Shown in pieces: positions 20,810 through 34,029 of a stretch of 64,000 nucleotides of DNA (positions are counted from its first letter, which is position 1; every line of letters starts with the position of its first letter). The DNA is from Chlorophyllum brunneum (taxonomy: Eukaryota; Basidiomycota; Agaricomycetes; Agaricales; Agaricaceae), in assembly GCA_963576785.1 (NCBI GenBank), contig OY756140.1:2356001-2420000 (forward strand), in the 5' to 3' direction. Position numbers and translations under genes: made by a program. The notes beneath the pieces are model-generated. The model was not told where the DNA came from and made no database searches. It worked only from the letters and a program-made list of their open reading frames with translations.

Positions 20810-21275
20810 TTTTTTTTTTTTTTTTTTTTTGCATCATCAATATTTAAAGTGGGGCTTGAATGCAGTCCACCCCTACTACAAGTACAATACAGGGCTCTCT
20901 GACCTACACCTGAAAAACTTTATCAATGAAGTAGTATATTAAACTACAAGCACATATAGACTAGAAAGTCTGAATGATAATACAGTAGAGAACAAACAGA
21001 GGAGCTACTCAACCTTGCCCCTCTCCTCTAAACTCTTGTCTCCTCATAGCAACCCTGGATCCAGCCAGCTTTGAAGCAGTGGGCCCAAAACAAGCATTTT
21101 GGCTCATTTGCCACATGATCTCCACTGCAGTTTAAGCAGTGGGCAGTGTGGGGGCATGGCACACCCTTGGAAGTGGCAGGAATGGGAGGTTCAGCTTTGG
21201 CATTACCCTTACAGCATCCAGAGAGGAGACAGTGGTGTTCCACTTGGTGGGAACCTCTACATCAGGGGCACTTGA

Positions 21276-21579
21276 TATTACAACCTTAGTCTATGACTCA
21301 GGTAGCAAGTCTTTGGATAAAGACAAGGAAGTAGAGAAAGAGTAAGGGATGATACAATTGGTAAAGTGTAAGGAATACATCAAGTATTACTACACTTTAT
21401 ATACTAGTGGTAAGTGCTAATAATAAGGGAATGGGGTAAAGGAGTCATAGGGACAAGTAGAATGAGTCAAGAGAAGTACAGCCTTAAGGGATAAAACAAG
21501 AGGGTAAAACAGATGTGTAAGAATGATGAATGTAACAGGTACATGATAGAAATATACTGTTTATCTATAGTTCATAACA
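21276..21579 (-). repeat. 3' LTR of gypsy-2
   Basis: 304 bp; partner at 34761-35064. The outer edge reads TATTAC on the plus strand instead of TGTTAC, so the terminal CA of the element has become TA. Confidence 0.92.
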
Positions 21580-21622
21580 ATACCTCCCTTTTTATGTTCA
21601 TGACCCCATGAAATATCGTGGT

Positions 21623-22501
21623 CTACTTGTCATCTTGTTTTTTGTGTAATGCATTGATGAGTTGACGTTTGGTAGGACCAATCATTGGGATTCCTGATTT
21701 GTATCGACATCTGATCCAAAAGGGGGCATAGTCCTGTCCTCCTCTAAAGAGGGCTATAGTGCATCCTCGGAATGTAGTAGTATTGTTTGTTTTGGCTACT
21801 ACAAGATTGTGTACTATTTCTTCCCAGTAGTTTTCTTCGAACTGTCCATTGTCTTTAAGTGTGAGATAAGATGGTGGCAGATTAAATATTGTTGGTTTGG
21901 GCAGTGGGTCTATGTTGGGTAGTTGTATTAGGAGATGGTCTACTTCATCTCACATATCCAGTTCCATTAAATGGTCTGGGACTGATTTGTCTATTCCCTC
22001 CATTCCTTCGTCTAACCATTCCTGTTTGTTGTCTTTGTGATAGGGCAGTTTGTTAGGTAAGGTAGTGGGGGTGTATGAATCAAGATCCATTAGCCTTCGA
22101 GCAAGTCTATAGGTAGAATTGTTGCTAGAGTTGGTAAGGTGGTTGAGTCTTTTACCTGTCATGATTAAGGTACTTTGGATACATTTCTTGGCATTGGAAT
22201 GTACCAATATGTTAAGGTCAGTGGCTGCTTTATCCAATAATTCCTTCATGAGCTCATGTTTTCCAGTTGACATAGTAGCTGGAAGGGCTCTGATGGTGGT
22301 GACAAGTAATATATGGCTTAGGGCTTTGGCTTGGACTTGGAGGTTGTTGATAGCGTAGGCAATGTATGTGAGTCCTTTGGTGGTGGAGGTGTAGTGTTTG
22401 ATCTGGTCTTTGGTGGACTGGGTATCAAGGAGGTTGTTGAGTTCTTGATCGGATTCTGTATTGTTGGCTGGGAAGGGAGTGGGTCTGCGTTCGGTATGCA
22501 T
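21623..22501 (-). pseudogene. ORF3 of gypsy-2, diverged
   Basis: Starts MHTERRPTPFPANN at 22501 and has one TGA at 21950; after it the frame continues to 21623. The C-terminal core is YWEEIVHNL, TIALFRGGQDYAPFWIRCR, PMIGPTKRQLINAL. It lines up residue for residue with EYWRSIVHKL, FLFKEGPPHAPLWIGLR and PLIGGNKKDLARAL of gypsy-1, although much of the rest is unalike. Confidence 0.7.
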
Positions 22502-22602
22502 GGTATGTTGTAGAGGTAGTTGGCAAGATCTAGGGTGCAGTGAATATAGCATGAAGTGCATCGAGTATAGTGATCTCTTGTAATATGAGGTTTGTTGTTC
22601 AT
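22318..22602 (-). CDS. Leader ORF overlapping the pol stop (gypsy-2)
   Basis: ATG at 22602 overlaps the pol stop (22599-22601) as ATGA. Starts MNNKPHITRDHYTR, then HCTLDLANYLYN, like the leader ORFs of the other two copies. It runs into ORF3 in another frame. Confidence 0.4.
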   Translation of the reverse strand: MNNKPHITRDHYTRCTSCYIHCTLDLANYLYNIPCIPNADPLPSQPTIQNPIKNSTTSLIPSPPKTRSNTTPPPPKDSHTLPTLSTTSKSKPKP

Positions 22603-25600
22603 AATTGTTGCTTTTTACCTCCCCTTTTTATAGGTTTTGTCCTCAAAATCTTGTCTAAAAATTCTTGAACTGCCTCCTTAGCATTCTCTAATTCTGACTC
22701 ATCCTCCCATGTGTCTTCTTCAGAGGTATAACCTTTCCAGTATACTAGAAATTGATTTCACTATCCTCTTGTATGATGTCCTTGGATCTCTTCTACTTTG
22801 TACTGTTCTTTATTATTGATAATCTCGGGCATTGGTGGTGGTGGGGTACGCTGGCTGTTGAACTTGGGTTTTTGATAGGGGGAGAGGAGTCTACTGTTGA
22901 ATATATTGTGTATTGCCCATGTTTCAGGTAATTCCAGTTGGTAACTTGTTTCACCTATTTTTGTTCTTATTCTAAATGGTCCATATCGCTTGTGATCTAG
23001 CTTCTTAGTGAGTCTTGTTGTTCTAATATTGCTTACTTCGAGCCAAACTTGTTCTCCTGGGGTGTATTTGTATTCTGGTTTGGTGCTGTTGCATTTCTCC
23101 ATTTGCATCTAACTGTGTTGTAACATCTTTGTTACCTCCTGTCGCATATTTTGTAACTCCTATATTCATTCCGTGATTGCAGGAGCCTTGATGCTGCTCA
23201 TTATATCTCCTTTCCAAGGGTGTTGTCCATAAACTACTTCAAATAGCGAATATCCAGTGGCTGTGTGGATTTTGTCATTATATTAGAATTCTGCTGTGGC
23301 TAACCATTTTTTCCAGTTGTTCTGTGCATGGTTTATTACACTTCTGAGGTATATCTCTACCTCTTGGTTGATGCGCTCCATTTGACTGTCAGTTTGTGAG
23401 TGGTATGCTATGGATAGGTTTCACTGGGTTCCTGTCACTTGGCATAGTTCTGCCATGAATTTTGATGTGAATTGTAGTCCTCTGTCACTGATCATTCTGT
23501 GGAGTATTCCATGTGTTCTCTATATATTGTTTCAATAGATATCTCCTAACTCCTCAGATGTTAAGATAGTATTGACTGTATGCAATCTGATTATTTTGCT
23601 AAAACAATTGACTATGACAAGTATTGTGTCATGTCCTTCTGATTCTGGTAATAGTCCTATCATGTCGATTAATATTTCCTTCCAAGGTTCTGCTGATGTT
23701 GGTAGTGGATGGAGATGTGTTGTCGGTCTTGTTCAGAGTATTTTGTTTCGTTGGCATGTTTCACACCCTTTGATATATCATTTGACATCGTTATACATCT
23801 GAGGCCACCAATAATTCTGTTTGAGGAGTTTGACTATTCGGTGCTGTCCTGGGTATCCTACGTCTGTTTTGTCATGGTGTTGTTGAAGTATTTCTTGTTG
23901 TATTTGGTTGTTGGGTGTGACATATATTCTTTCTTTGAATATTGGTACTCCATCTGTTTCCCATGTTTCCTCTGGTCATCTCTCTTTTTCCTTTAACCAC
24001 TGTGTTTCTCTTTTTGTCTCCTTTTGTAGTCAGTGTTTCAGATCTTCTTCTCCTGAGATCTCCCAGATTTGTCTGATTATGGTAGTTACATTGTTATTGA
24101 ATAGGTGGTCAGGTAGTAAGATGATATCAGTGTTGTCTCAGGTGGTATCAGTTTTTGTTAGTCTTGATAAGATGTCTGCTTTTGTGTTGGTTTTTCTGGA
24201 TATGTATTTCAGCATGTAATAGTATTCCTGTAGCTCTATCTGCCACCTTGCTTGTCATTCTATGAGTTGCTGTGGTTTTCGGAAATATTCCAGGTTCTTG
24301 TGATCAGTCCATATTTCAAATGGTTTGTCTACATTGAGTAAGTATTGTCTCCAGGTCTTGATTGCTTCTCGAATGGCAAGTAACTCTTTATCATAGATTT
24401 GATAGTTTCATTCTGCTAGTATCATTGTTCTTGAGTGGAATGCAATCAGGTGCCAGTGTTCTTTCTGTTTTTGCGATAGTACCGCTCCTACTCCATATCC
24501 TGATGCATCCACTTCTACTTTGTATTGCCCCTTATCTTGTAGCATTGCTAGTACTGGTTCACTTGTGATCTTTTCTTTGATTCTTTCGAAGGCTTGCTGT
24601 TGTCATTCTATCCATTCCCATTGTGTGTCTTTTTTCTTCAGTTCATGTAGCAGGGCTGCTATGTTGCTGAAGTCATGAATGAATTGTTGGTAAAAGTTTG
24701 CGAATCCTAGGAATTTCTCAATGTTTTTTAGGGATTTGGGTGTTGGCCATTCTTTCACTGCTTTCACCTTCTCCTCTTCTATTTTAACGCTGCCTTGTCC
24801 TACCACAAATCCTAATATAGGTATCTCTTTTGCATCAAATACACATTTCGATCTTTTGAAATATAGTTGGTGTTTTGCTACAATATCAAGAAATCATTTT
24901 GTTCTGTCTTCAAGTTCCTGTTATGTGGTTCTGGAGATGGCAAAGTCATCTATATAGTTGACAACTGCTCCTTCATGTACTATTTCTCGAAAGACCATGT
25001 TTATCATCCTTTGGAATATTGCTGGCAAGTTACTCATTCCAAAGAACATGACTGTTGGTTCAAATAGTCCATTGTTTGTTACAAATGCTGCTTTCCATTC
25101 ATTACCTTCTCTTATCCTCACATTGTTGTATTCCCAGATGATGTCAAGTTTGTTAAAAACTTTTGTGTCCTTGAGTTTGTCGATAACTTTGCTTATGAGT
25201 GGAAGTGGTGTTTTGTCTTTGATTGTGTGTTTGTTTAGCTTCTTGTAGTCTTGTACCAGTCGTTTGGTTTCATCTTTTTTGGGTATGAAGAAGCATGGGG
25301 TGGTGTAGGGGGATTGTGATGGTTAAATTTGTACTAAGGTGATATTTTCATTGAGGTATGTCCACAGTTCTTGTTTCTCTGTTAATGTTATCAGATAGAC
25401 CTTGGACTGTAGTACCGGGGGTGCATCTTCTGTCAGGTTTATTTTGTGGTCCCATATTATGTGTTTTGGCAGTTTGTCGAAGTTCTTCTTGTTGAATAGA
25501 TGTGTATATTGCTGTAGGTATGTTGGTAGGTCTTCTGGGTTTGTTTGATTGGTCTTCTTTTCCTCTATGTGTTCCTTTACTATGCATATTCTTTCGTTGA

Positions 25601-26083
25601 ACCATATGTCATTGTGGTGTGTAGTGCAATCCTTTGGACATCTATTAAAATGTATTATATTGTTTGTCCAGTCGATTTCCAGGTTGTGCTTGACTAGCCA
25701 GTCATGTCTGAGATATAAGTCTGTGCTCTCCAGTTGTATTACCATTGCTTCAATTTCTTCTGTGTGTCTGCCATTGCTTAATACCAGTTATGCCATATCT
25801 GTTATCTCTTCCTTCTTGTTCTTGGTTCCATCGGCATTGATTACTTGTATTGGGATTTCTAGGAGTTTGGTTGTGATTTGTTCTTCTTCTACTATTCTTT
25901 GTGCTATGCACGTGTGAGTACATCCCAAATCTACCAGTGTGGTAATTTGTTTGGGTCCTTTTTTTGTTCTGATTATTGAGTCAAGGAAAAGTTCATGCAT
26001 TGAGTTCCATTTCTATGGAATCATATATTGTCTATTGTGAAGTAAAACAGGGACTCTAGATTTCTGGGCTCACAAGTTTGCAC
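22599..26083 (-). pseudogene. pol: Pol of gypsy-2, broken
   Basis: Recognisable protease-to-RT start (LESTDLYLRHDWLVKHN at about 25,735), RT (VNYIDDFAISRTT), RNase H, integrase and integrase C-terminal region (EYKYTPGEQVWLEV), with many stops in all parts. Even the -1 pol frame just after gag has a stop. Many differences from gypsy-3 are CG to TG or CA. Confidence 0.85.
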
Positions 26084-27248
26084 CTACTCGGAGCCTTCAA
26101 CAAAATCCTCTTTTGCCTCTTCTTCTATCTCCTCGGTGACTTCTCTGATGTATGCTTTCTTTGGTGCTCTATAGTTTTTTGAGATGTGGCCTTGTTTGCC
26201 ACAATTATAACATATTATTTTGGTGTATATGACCGTTGTTTTCTTGCAGCAATATTTGGCAATATGTCTATATAGGTTGCAGTTGAAATACCTCAGTTTA
26301 CTGTTTTGATTGGTGTCAGCTCTTTGTCTACTAACCTCCATTGGTTGTCCTCCACCTCTATATGTGACTCCCATGTTTGTTCTGATGTCTCCTCAAGTGA
26401 TGTCTGTCATTTTGTATTCTTGTCCTACCACAAGGATTGTGTTTCTCCATTTACTGTATGTGTCTGGGATTGAGGCTGCTGCCTATAATGGTTCAAATGA
26501 TATCTGCTCTAGTGTGTTATTTGAGGAGGAATATGGCATGCACGTTGTTTGTTCCTACTTGAGTTTTCAATGCTTCAAACTCTATTAAGAAGTCTGTGAT
26601 ATTCCTCCTTCCCTGTTTGAACAACTCAATTTCCCCTTCTGCTATTACTTTCCTGTTCCCCAAGGAGAAGGTGGCTACTATCTCCTTTGCAAAATCATCA
26701 AATGCTAGTATTTTCTTGTCTTGGATTGTTTGTAACTTAGCATTGGCATAGGGTCCTACTAATCCTCCTTTCATCCATGCTAGTACTCCAATTATCCTCT
26801 GTTCATTATCTTTGATCTTGTTAAAGAGTGTCCATAAGAACATCGCTCTCCACCAATCATCAAACTTTGTTCTATCTCCATTAAAGTACCCTGGTTCTAG
26901 GGCTAGGCTTTTTGGGAAATTGATTTCATTAGCCATTTCGGATTCTGATTCTGGTTCACTGTATTTGTTCTTGTGGGTTTTAGTGACTTCTATATTGGAT
27001 GTTTCAGATTATCTGTTTTTGTAGGTCTCAGTGACTTCTATGTCAGATGTGGCTTCAGTAATTTCTGTATCAAATGGGGTTTCGGCAACTTCGATGTCGG
27101 ATGTGGTCTTGGCAATATCTGTATTGAATAGGGTCTCAAAAAAAGCTGTGTCTTCATCTATGCTATGGTCAGATTTCTGCTGTTTAAGGCCTTCAGGAAT
27201 ATCTGGTTCTGTTTGTCATTTGGATCTGGTGGTTACTGGTGATCCCTG

Positions 27249-27820
27249 TGTTGAGGAAACGACCGTAACAAATTGTTTGCTAGGGGCAGCAATAAATGCA
27301 GTGGGAGAGAATGTAGGGTCTACTCACTGAGATAATTAGCTTCTATCTGATACCTGTAGAAAGGTAATTCGGATAGACAGATATTATTGATAAAGCGGTC
27401 AGTGTCAGAGGTGTAGAGGTCAAAGTCGAGTAAATCAATGCTAGTGTTGTACTCAAAGAGATAGGTAATGATAAAGAGGTTGTTTGATTGAACAAGATAC
27501 AGAACTAGGTCTGTTACATAGGGGTTATATACATATTGAAGCATAGGCGAGTCATACTATATAAAATACTAGTAATGCATGGATTGTTCCTTATGACTCC
27601 CTTTAACTGTGGCGTAGTGCCTACGGAGTACTGCGGAACATAGTATACTAGTTATTGGTACTATGTAGAATAATCTATCAAGTACTTATGACTCTCGTTG
27701 TATACAGAGCAACTCATAGGAAGTTACTATGGATTGAAGTTACTGGAAAGTAATGGATCAGTCTATTATTATCATAATAACCTCATAGTCTATTTCTAGA
27801 ATATGTCCAAAACTTCAACA
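27249..27820 (-). repeat. 3' LTR of copia-A
   Basis: 572 bp; partner at 34030-34599, with numerous substitutions between them. Related LTRs occur at 35470, 48705 and in the split solo LTR. Confidence 0.93.
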
Positions 27821-27854
27821 CTCCTCCTTGCTCTGTATTGATGTAGAGTTTTAA

Positions 27855-30800
27855 TCACTCAAATGTCAAGCCAAGGCAAGGTCGGAATAGATTGAATTTA
27901 ATTTTGTCTAAATTCTTTGTGAGAATATCAGCAGGGTTTTCCGTGCCTTTCACAGAGAATATTTCAATTTTTCCATCTTCTACCAAATCACGAATATAAT
28001 GGTATTTGACGTCGACATGTTTTGATCATTTTTCTGTTACTAGATTTTTGGCCCAAAATATTGAACCCTCATTATCACCAAAGAGATAAGGGGCCAATGA
28101 TCAGATACCAATTTCTTCCAACAAATTGACAGTCCAAACAAGTTGTTGACTGCAATCTGACAAAGCCATATACTTGGCTTCAGTGGAAGATAATGCAATG
28201 GTTTTCTATTTCCTACTTAACCAAGCGATTGCTCTGCTGGCTAATAAACAGAAATATCCAGTTACAGATTTACAACTAATTGGATCACTAGCCCAATCAG
28301 AATCGGAAAAGGCATTAAGGCCTTGCATAGAACTTCCATTATAGGTAATTCTATATTTGTGAGTAGCATTAAGGTACTTTAGCAAATATAAGCCTGCATT
28401 ATAATGCACTTTAGTAGGGTTGGTCATGTGTTGTGATAACTTAATAGTGGCAAAAGCTATGTCAGGCCGACTGCCTATCATCAGATACATAACTGATCCT
28501 ACTAACTGTTGATACCTCTTTATGAAGTCAGATGTCGCTTTTTCTGTATTGGATTTGAAGATAAATCCATTTGGTAATGGGATTTCTTCCTTTCCAATTA
28601 CTTTAAATCAATCAAGAACTTTTCCTAGATTTGGTTTAGGGTGATTGATTGGTTTATAGGATTTCGCGAAATTTTCATACCAAGAAACTCTTTGGTTGGA
28701 CCAAGGTCTCGGCATTCCCATTTCTTCATAAAGAGTGCTCACTTCTCATGTAGAAGTCTAAAGCCTCTGATTCCGACAAACATTGAGTCATCTACATAGA
28801 CCAAAGCTATAATAAGCTCTTTGGTTTCAGGGTCATAATAATAATAGACTCCAGCATCTAGTTTGGATCAGACAAATCCTAGGTCGGTCATTGACTTAGT
28901 CAATTCCTTCCACCATTGTCATCCAGATTGCTTTAATCCATAAATGGCTCGGTTTAATTTCCAAACCAGATTACCACGACCTGTATTGAAACCTTCTGGA
29001 AGTTCCATATAGAGTTCTTCATCCAGTTTTCCGTAGAGATAAGCAGTTTTAACATCTAAACTGAGCATCTCCCAATCGTTGAGGGCAGTGACTGCAAATA
29101 TGAGTCGTGCTGTCTCATAGCGGACTACTGGTGAGAATAGTTCATTGTAATCGATTCCCTCTATCTGAGAGAATCCTTTTGCTACTAGTCGAGCACGGTA
29201 TCGACCATCTGATTTGGGTGTAAAGACCCATCTATTTTTGACAGCTTTTCTTCCAGGCGGAAGTTTAGCTAAGTCATAAACATGTCTTTCTTTGAGTGAA
29301 TTTAACTCTTCTAAGCACGCTTTCCATCATTTAGATTTCTCTTCTGATAGTAGTTGATCTAGATCCTTGAAAGAAATAGGAACTAATGGTGATTTGACTT
29401 TTTGAGTGCACAGATAATCGATCATCCCTACTCCTCCTTCTCTGCATAAGTCTTCTAATGTAGAAGCTTCATGCTGAGAATGTCTATCAATTATTCCAGG
29501 TTTGGAAGCCTCTGATCAAATTTGTTTAACAAGTCTACTTATAGAACTTGTCAACTTTGACTTAGGAGGTTGGAATATCTTATAGTCCTAGAGAATTTTG
29601 GTCGGATGCTTCATAGAACCATAGAAGTTTCCTGGACATTCAGGTACTCTTCTGGTTCTTTGTGGTCTCTGAGGTATTTCAGGAACCGGTATTTGATCCG
29701 AGTGACCTCGTGGTACAGAAGGACCAGCATTCCAATTATCTTCAACAGGGGTATAGGGTATGAATAGTTGTACATCCGGGTTATCTCTTTGAGAAGGCGG
29801 ATAGTTTGGACCTTCAGGGTAATTAGGTGGATCAGCATATGATAACCCATCACTGTCATTGTCTTCTGGTGTTTGTGCTTCTCTTGGTGGAAAGAGAATG
29901 TTTTACACAATACCATCCCACTCCTCCTAAACATTGGTATCGATATTCGGTACTTTTCCCTTTCCTTTATTTTGTTTAGGATCAGGGAAAGGAGTTGGAA
30001 TTTGTCCATGAACAGATCTATAAGTCCTATCTTCCAGAGAACTTTCGGGAGAAGTTTGGAGCATAGGATTTGGTGGTCTATCAATAGGTAAACTAGTAGA
30101 TAGATCTGGAGCATGGAAGACGATTACTTCCAAAGGTGTGCTTCGAGAAGTAGAAGATGATGGTTGGTTCATCTGTTCTTCTCACTTCTTCCCAATATAT
30201 TTAGGGAAGTGTTCTTCACTGAATATGGCTGTTGGAGATGTATAGATTACATTTCCATTTAGGTGCCTCATGAAACAATAGTTTTTCCTATCTGATGTCC
30301 AACCAAGGAAAATCATGAGTTCTGACTTGGCTGTCAGTTTATTGTCTCTTATCTCTTTTGGGAGAAAGACATAAGTACCGCAGCCAAAGACTCTCTCTTT
30401 GGAGATGTCTGGAATCTTCTGATTCAACACTTCATAAGGTGTTTTCCACATGAGCCATGATACCAGTGTTTTATTATAGATATGTATTACATGATCTATA
30501 GAAAACTCCCACCAACCATCAGGAATACAAGCATGATGCCTCATAGCTTCTGCTTTATCCATTAAAGTTCAGTTCAAGTATTCCACTCGACCATTCTGTT
30601 GGTGTATATGCGGTACACTAGTCTTATGTATAATCCCTAATGAGCACAAATGAGATTGTAACTCATCAGTTGCATACTCTCCTCCTCTATCAGTGCAGAG
30701 ATATTTTAATTTAGTCTCGTATTGAGTCTGAATTAAGACAATGAAATTTTTCATTTCTTCTACTACTTCTGATTTCTTATAGAGGAAGTGAATCCATCTA

Positions 30801-33800
30801 TGAGAGGAAAAGTCGTCCATTATAGTCATGACCTATTTAAATTTATGGTAAGAAAGAATCGGAAGTTCAACTAAATCTGAGTGAATTCTTTTGAATGGAT
30901 GCTTTGTGCATATAAGGTTCTCTCTAAAGGGTTTCTGGTGTATCTTTCCCTTGGCACAACTGTTACAGACTGGTTTTTGCTCGGGAATTTGTACCGGAGT
31001 AAACCCAATCGTATTTTTCTCAAAATGATTGAGGATACGATTAGAGGGATGTCCTAATCTCACATGTACAACTTTGTAGCCAATGATTGGATCCGCAGTC
31101 ATAGCTGCTTGTTCCAAATGTACAATTTTTGTATTAACAAAATGTAAAGTAGTATTGTAACTTGCTGAAGGATATGCTTGAAGAATAGTATTTCCTTCGC
31201 TATCAACTACTACTGATTCGTTGGCATCTGTTCTAATAGTTTTGCCATCTTGGCATAACTGTCCCACTGACATTAGTCATTCAGAGGTTCCTTTTAGAAG
31301 GAAGACTGGATATATTAATATCTGCATTGGTTGAACACTATCAGTCTTCCCATTATAGACTCTATGCTTAAGCATAACTGCTCCAAGACCAACCACATTA
31401 AGATAGGGGCCTTGTACTTCTACAGTTTTAATTGGGATTGAGACTTCGAGTTCTTCGAAGTTGATAAAGTCTTCCATATAAAGGGTATAATAACATGATA
31501 CCCCTGAGTCTAATAATCATATGTCACTATATTCTTCTAGTGGTGTTATGATTTGATTATTGCTTATTAATTGAGATCTAATTTGATCCAGTACTCTTAA
31601 ATACTGATCAGGCATGCGCGTGGAGAAGCAAGTAAATTGAGAAGTGTTAAAACACCTCTCATTCATCGATTTACACATAACAACATTATTATGGGATCCT
31701 AAGGATCCCGATAGTGTATCTATATGCCCGGCCCCTGACATCTCTTCCCCTTGCCTTTGCCCTTCTTCTTGTGAAGATGGCCAGTCGGCATGTTGGTGAC
31801 AGGACTGTGTATCAGAGTTAGTAAGAGTATCTGAGATCGAATAGATCATGTACCCAGCTCCTCCCTTCTTCTTGAAGTTGCTTCCATAGTCCATCGATGA
31901 AAGTCTGAGAGACACCTCAGATTGAGGTGCCAAAGCAAATGGTTTGGACTTGGAGGACTTCGGAAGAGGCCCAGAAGAGAGTCCTGTAACATTCGCAGGG
32001 TTCCTGGGGTTGCGGATGTTGTAGGCAACATCCTGAGCTGGCGCCATGAGGTCGTCGACCTCCTTCTCACTCTCAAGCCGCTTGAAGGCTTCATCTACCA
32101 ATACTGTAAGTGTGACAAGTCGCCTGTAAGTGGTCTTAACCTTCTGAGTAAGAGAGTATTTTTTACTCTGGAATTGCTCCATTGGAGGAGAGGCCCGAGG
32201 AAGAGGAGAAAACTCCTTTTTGTAGGTCCTGACAGCCGGAGCTACTATTTCCTCCCAAGGAGGAAAGTAGAATGGCTGAACCTCTCCGGGTTCAAGCGAG
32301 TCACCCCGGGTAACAGAGTTCATACTTGGGATCTTTACCACATGGTGTATAGCCAAATTAATTTTTGTCCCAAATTTGGGAGAAACCAATAAGGTATAGT
32401 GAACCAAGGGGTAAGAGGAAAGAGAAGCGGACACGAGTTGCGTTAATATCAGGGTTACTATGCTTTAGGAACCATTTACTCACCTTTGTGTGTCCCTCAC
32501 AGGTACAACCTGGGGGGTGACCAGAAGGAACCAAAGGTATACTGGGGAATGTCACCGATTGGCCTTATAGGGTGCGGGGATGAGAGACCTCGTGCATCTG
32601 CCAATCATAATGATCGAGGGCATGTTTCTTCACCATTTGCATAGGTGAAGGACCAGTGATGCGGTTGCACCAGGTGATCACCTGTTGAATCCGCAGTGAG
32701 TTCTCAAGGAGGGTGGTAAAACATAAGTTTCGTGCTTCAGCATGCACCTTCTTTTCGAGCTCAGCATGAGCATTCTCTCGTGCCTGCTGGACCTTCTTGG
32801 GATTAACCCAAGTAAGAGGTTTTGGTCTCTCACTCACTAATACATGAGTGGTCGGAGGAGTGGGAGTGGGAATGGGTCGAGGCATATCTATGTGCCTCAT
32901 CAGGTCGAAGGGAGTCATCCCCAGACCAGTGAAGTAATGGACTGCCAGTTCCATGGCAGCAGCGAAGCCCACCATAGCTTCCACCATGTGGGCCTGAGGT
33001 TTACCCTGGTGCTTCTTGGGCTTTTTCTTCTTCTTCTGGATGTTAATCTAGGTAGGAGTAGAAGGAGAAGGCTAAGGGGGCTGCCCACTCAGATTGGCAG
33101 GGTGGTGAGGTCCTCTTGCCAGCTGGGCCCTGGTATCGCCTCCAGGGTGGAAGCAGTTCCAAGGTGGTCCAGGGCAAGTCCTGGGGAAGTTGCCCTAAGA
33201 GCGAGCTTGGTAGTTGGCGGTAGCAGCAAAAGATGCTTGCTGGTTAGACATGTTAGGTCTTGACCCTTTACGTCTTGACCACTCAGCATTTATAGCCTGC
33301 TGAACTACCTTCCAGGTCATATCTACAACATTGTGGTTATTTGCCAATGTTGTTTGTACCACAGCATTCCAATCAGGTGGTAATGTATTCAAAGTAATCA
33401 TCATGCCACGAACTTCTGGCAATTTTACCTTAGCTGTTTCTAATTGAGAAGCCATTGTTCTTAATTCAGCTAGATCCATTGCTGGATCTTGATTTCCTGA
33501 TATATGCTTTTGCAGCATTTTTTAGAGAATTGAATATACCGCAGTGGGAGAAGGTGTCCCAAAGCAGGTTTTCAAGTCATTCCAAAGAAATCCAGGAGCA
33601 TCATGTCCATGGAGTAACAGGGAATCAGATAAAGTACCATTAATAACAGCCAATACCTGATCTCTCAATTGTTTTCTCCTTCTATCTTCCTCTGTTAAGA
33701 TGGCAGGATTTTTAGGGAAGAGATCTTGGTCTGTCATAGTCCATCCAGACTGGTCGGAGCCAGTGATAGAGATGACAGTTAGGGCATCCTGAAGCCTTCT

Positions 33801-33869
33801 AGACCAGAATGCATAGTTCTTAGGCCCATTGAGCTTAGGCAAACCAGCAACGATATTATTGGTAGACAT
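27855..33869 (-). pseudogene. Gag-Pol of copia-A, broken
   Basis: One long polyprotein frame in origin. It has gag (LNGPKNYAFWSRRLQDAL, INGTLSDSLLLHG), a linker with CTCEGH, protease (expected DSGASCHYT, here DSGVSCYYT after a W-to-stop change), a pre-integrase domain with CNSCAKGK, integrase (FSSHRWIHF, CTDRGGEY), RT and RNase H ending LTFE at 27855. Stops and a small deletion in the RT region (about 28,625) inactivate it. Two stops, at 28919-28921 and 29327-29329, are identical to stops in copia-B. Confidence 0.9.
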
Positions 33870-34029
33870 AATATCTTTGTCGAGTGTATTTCTTTCTAGA
33901 AGAAAATTCTCGTATCAGCAATGATCAAAATGCAAGGATAACTCTGTCAGGTAAAGCTCTATCATCCTATCTCGGTTAGAGAGAATAATAATGGTTTAAC
34001 TATTGGTAAGGCTACTGGGGCCCATAACC

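Noticed and set aside
20810..20830. Poly-T run as a terminator or simple repeat
   Set aside because: It abuts a 15-bp duplication whose partner is at the far end of the LINE; it is the poly(A) tail of a minus-strand insert.
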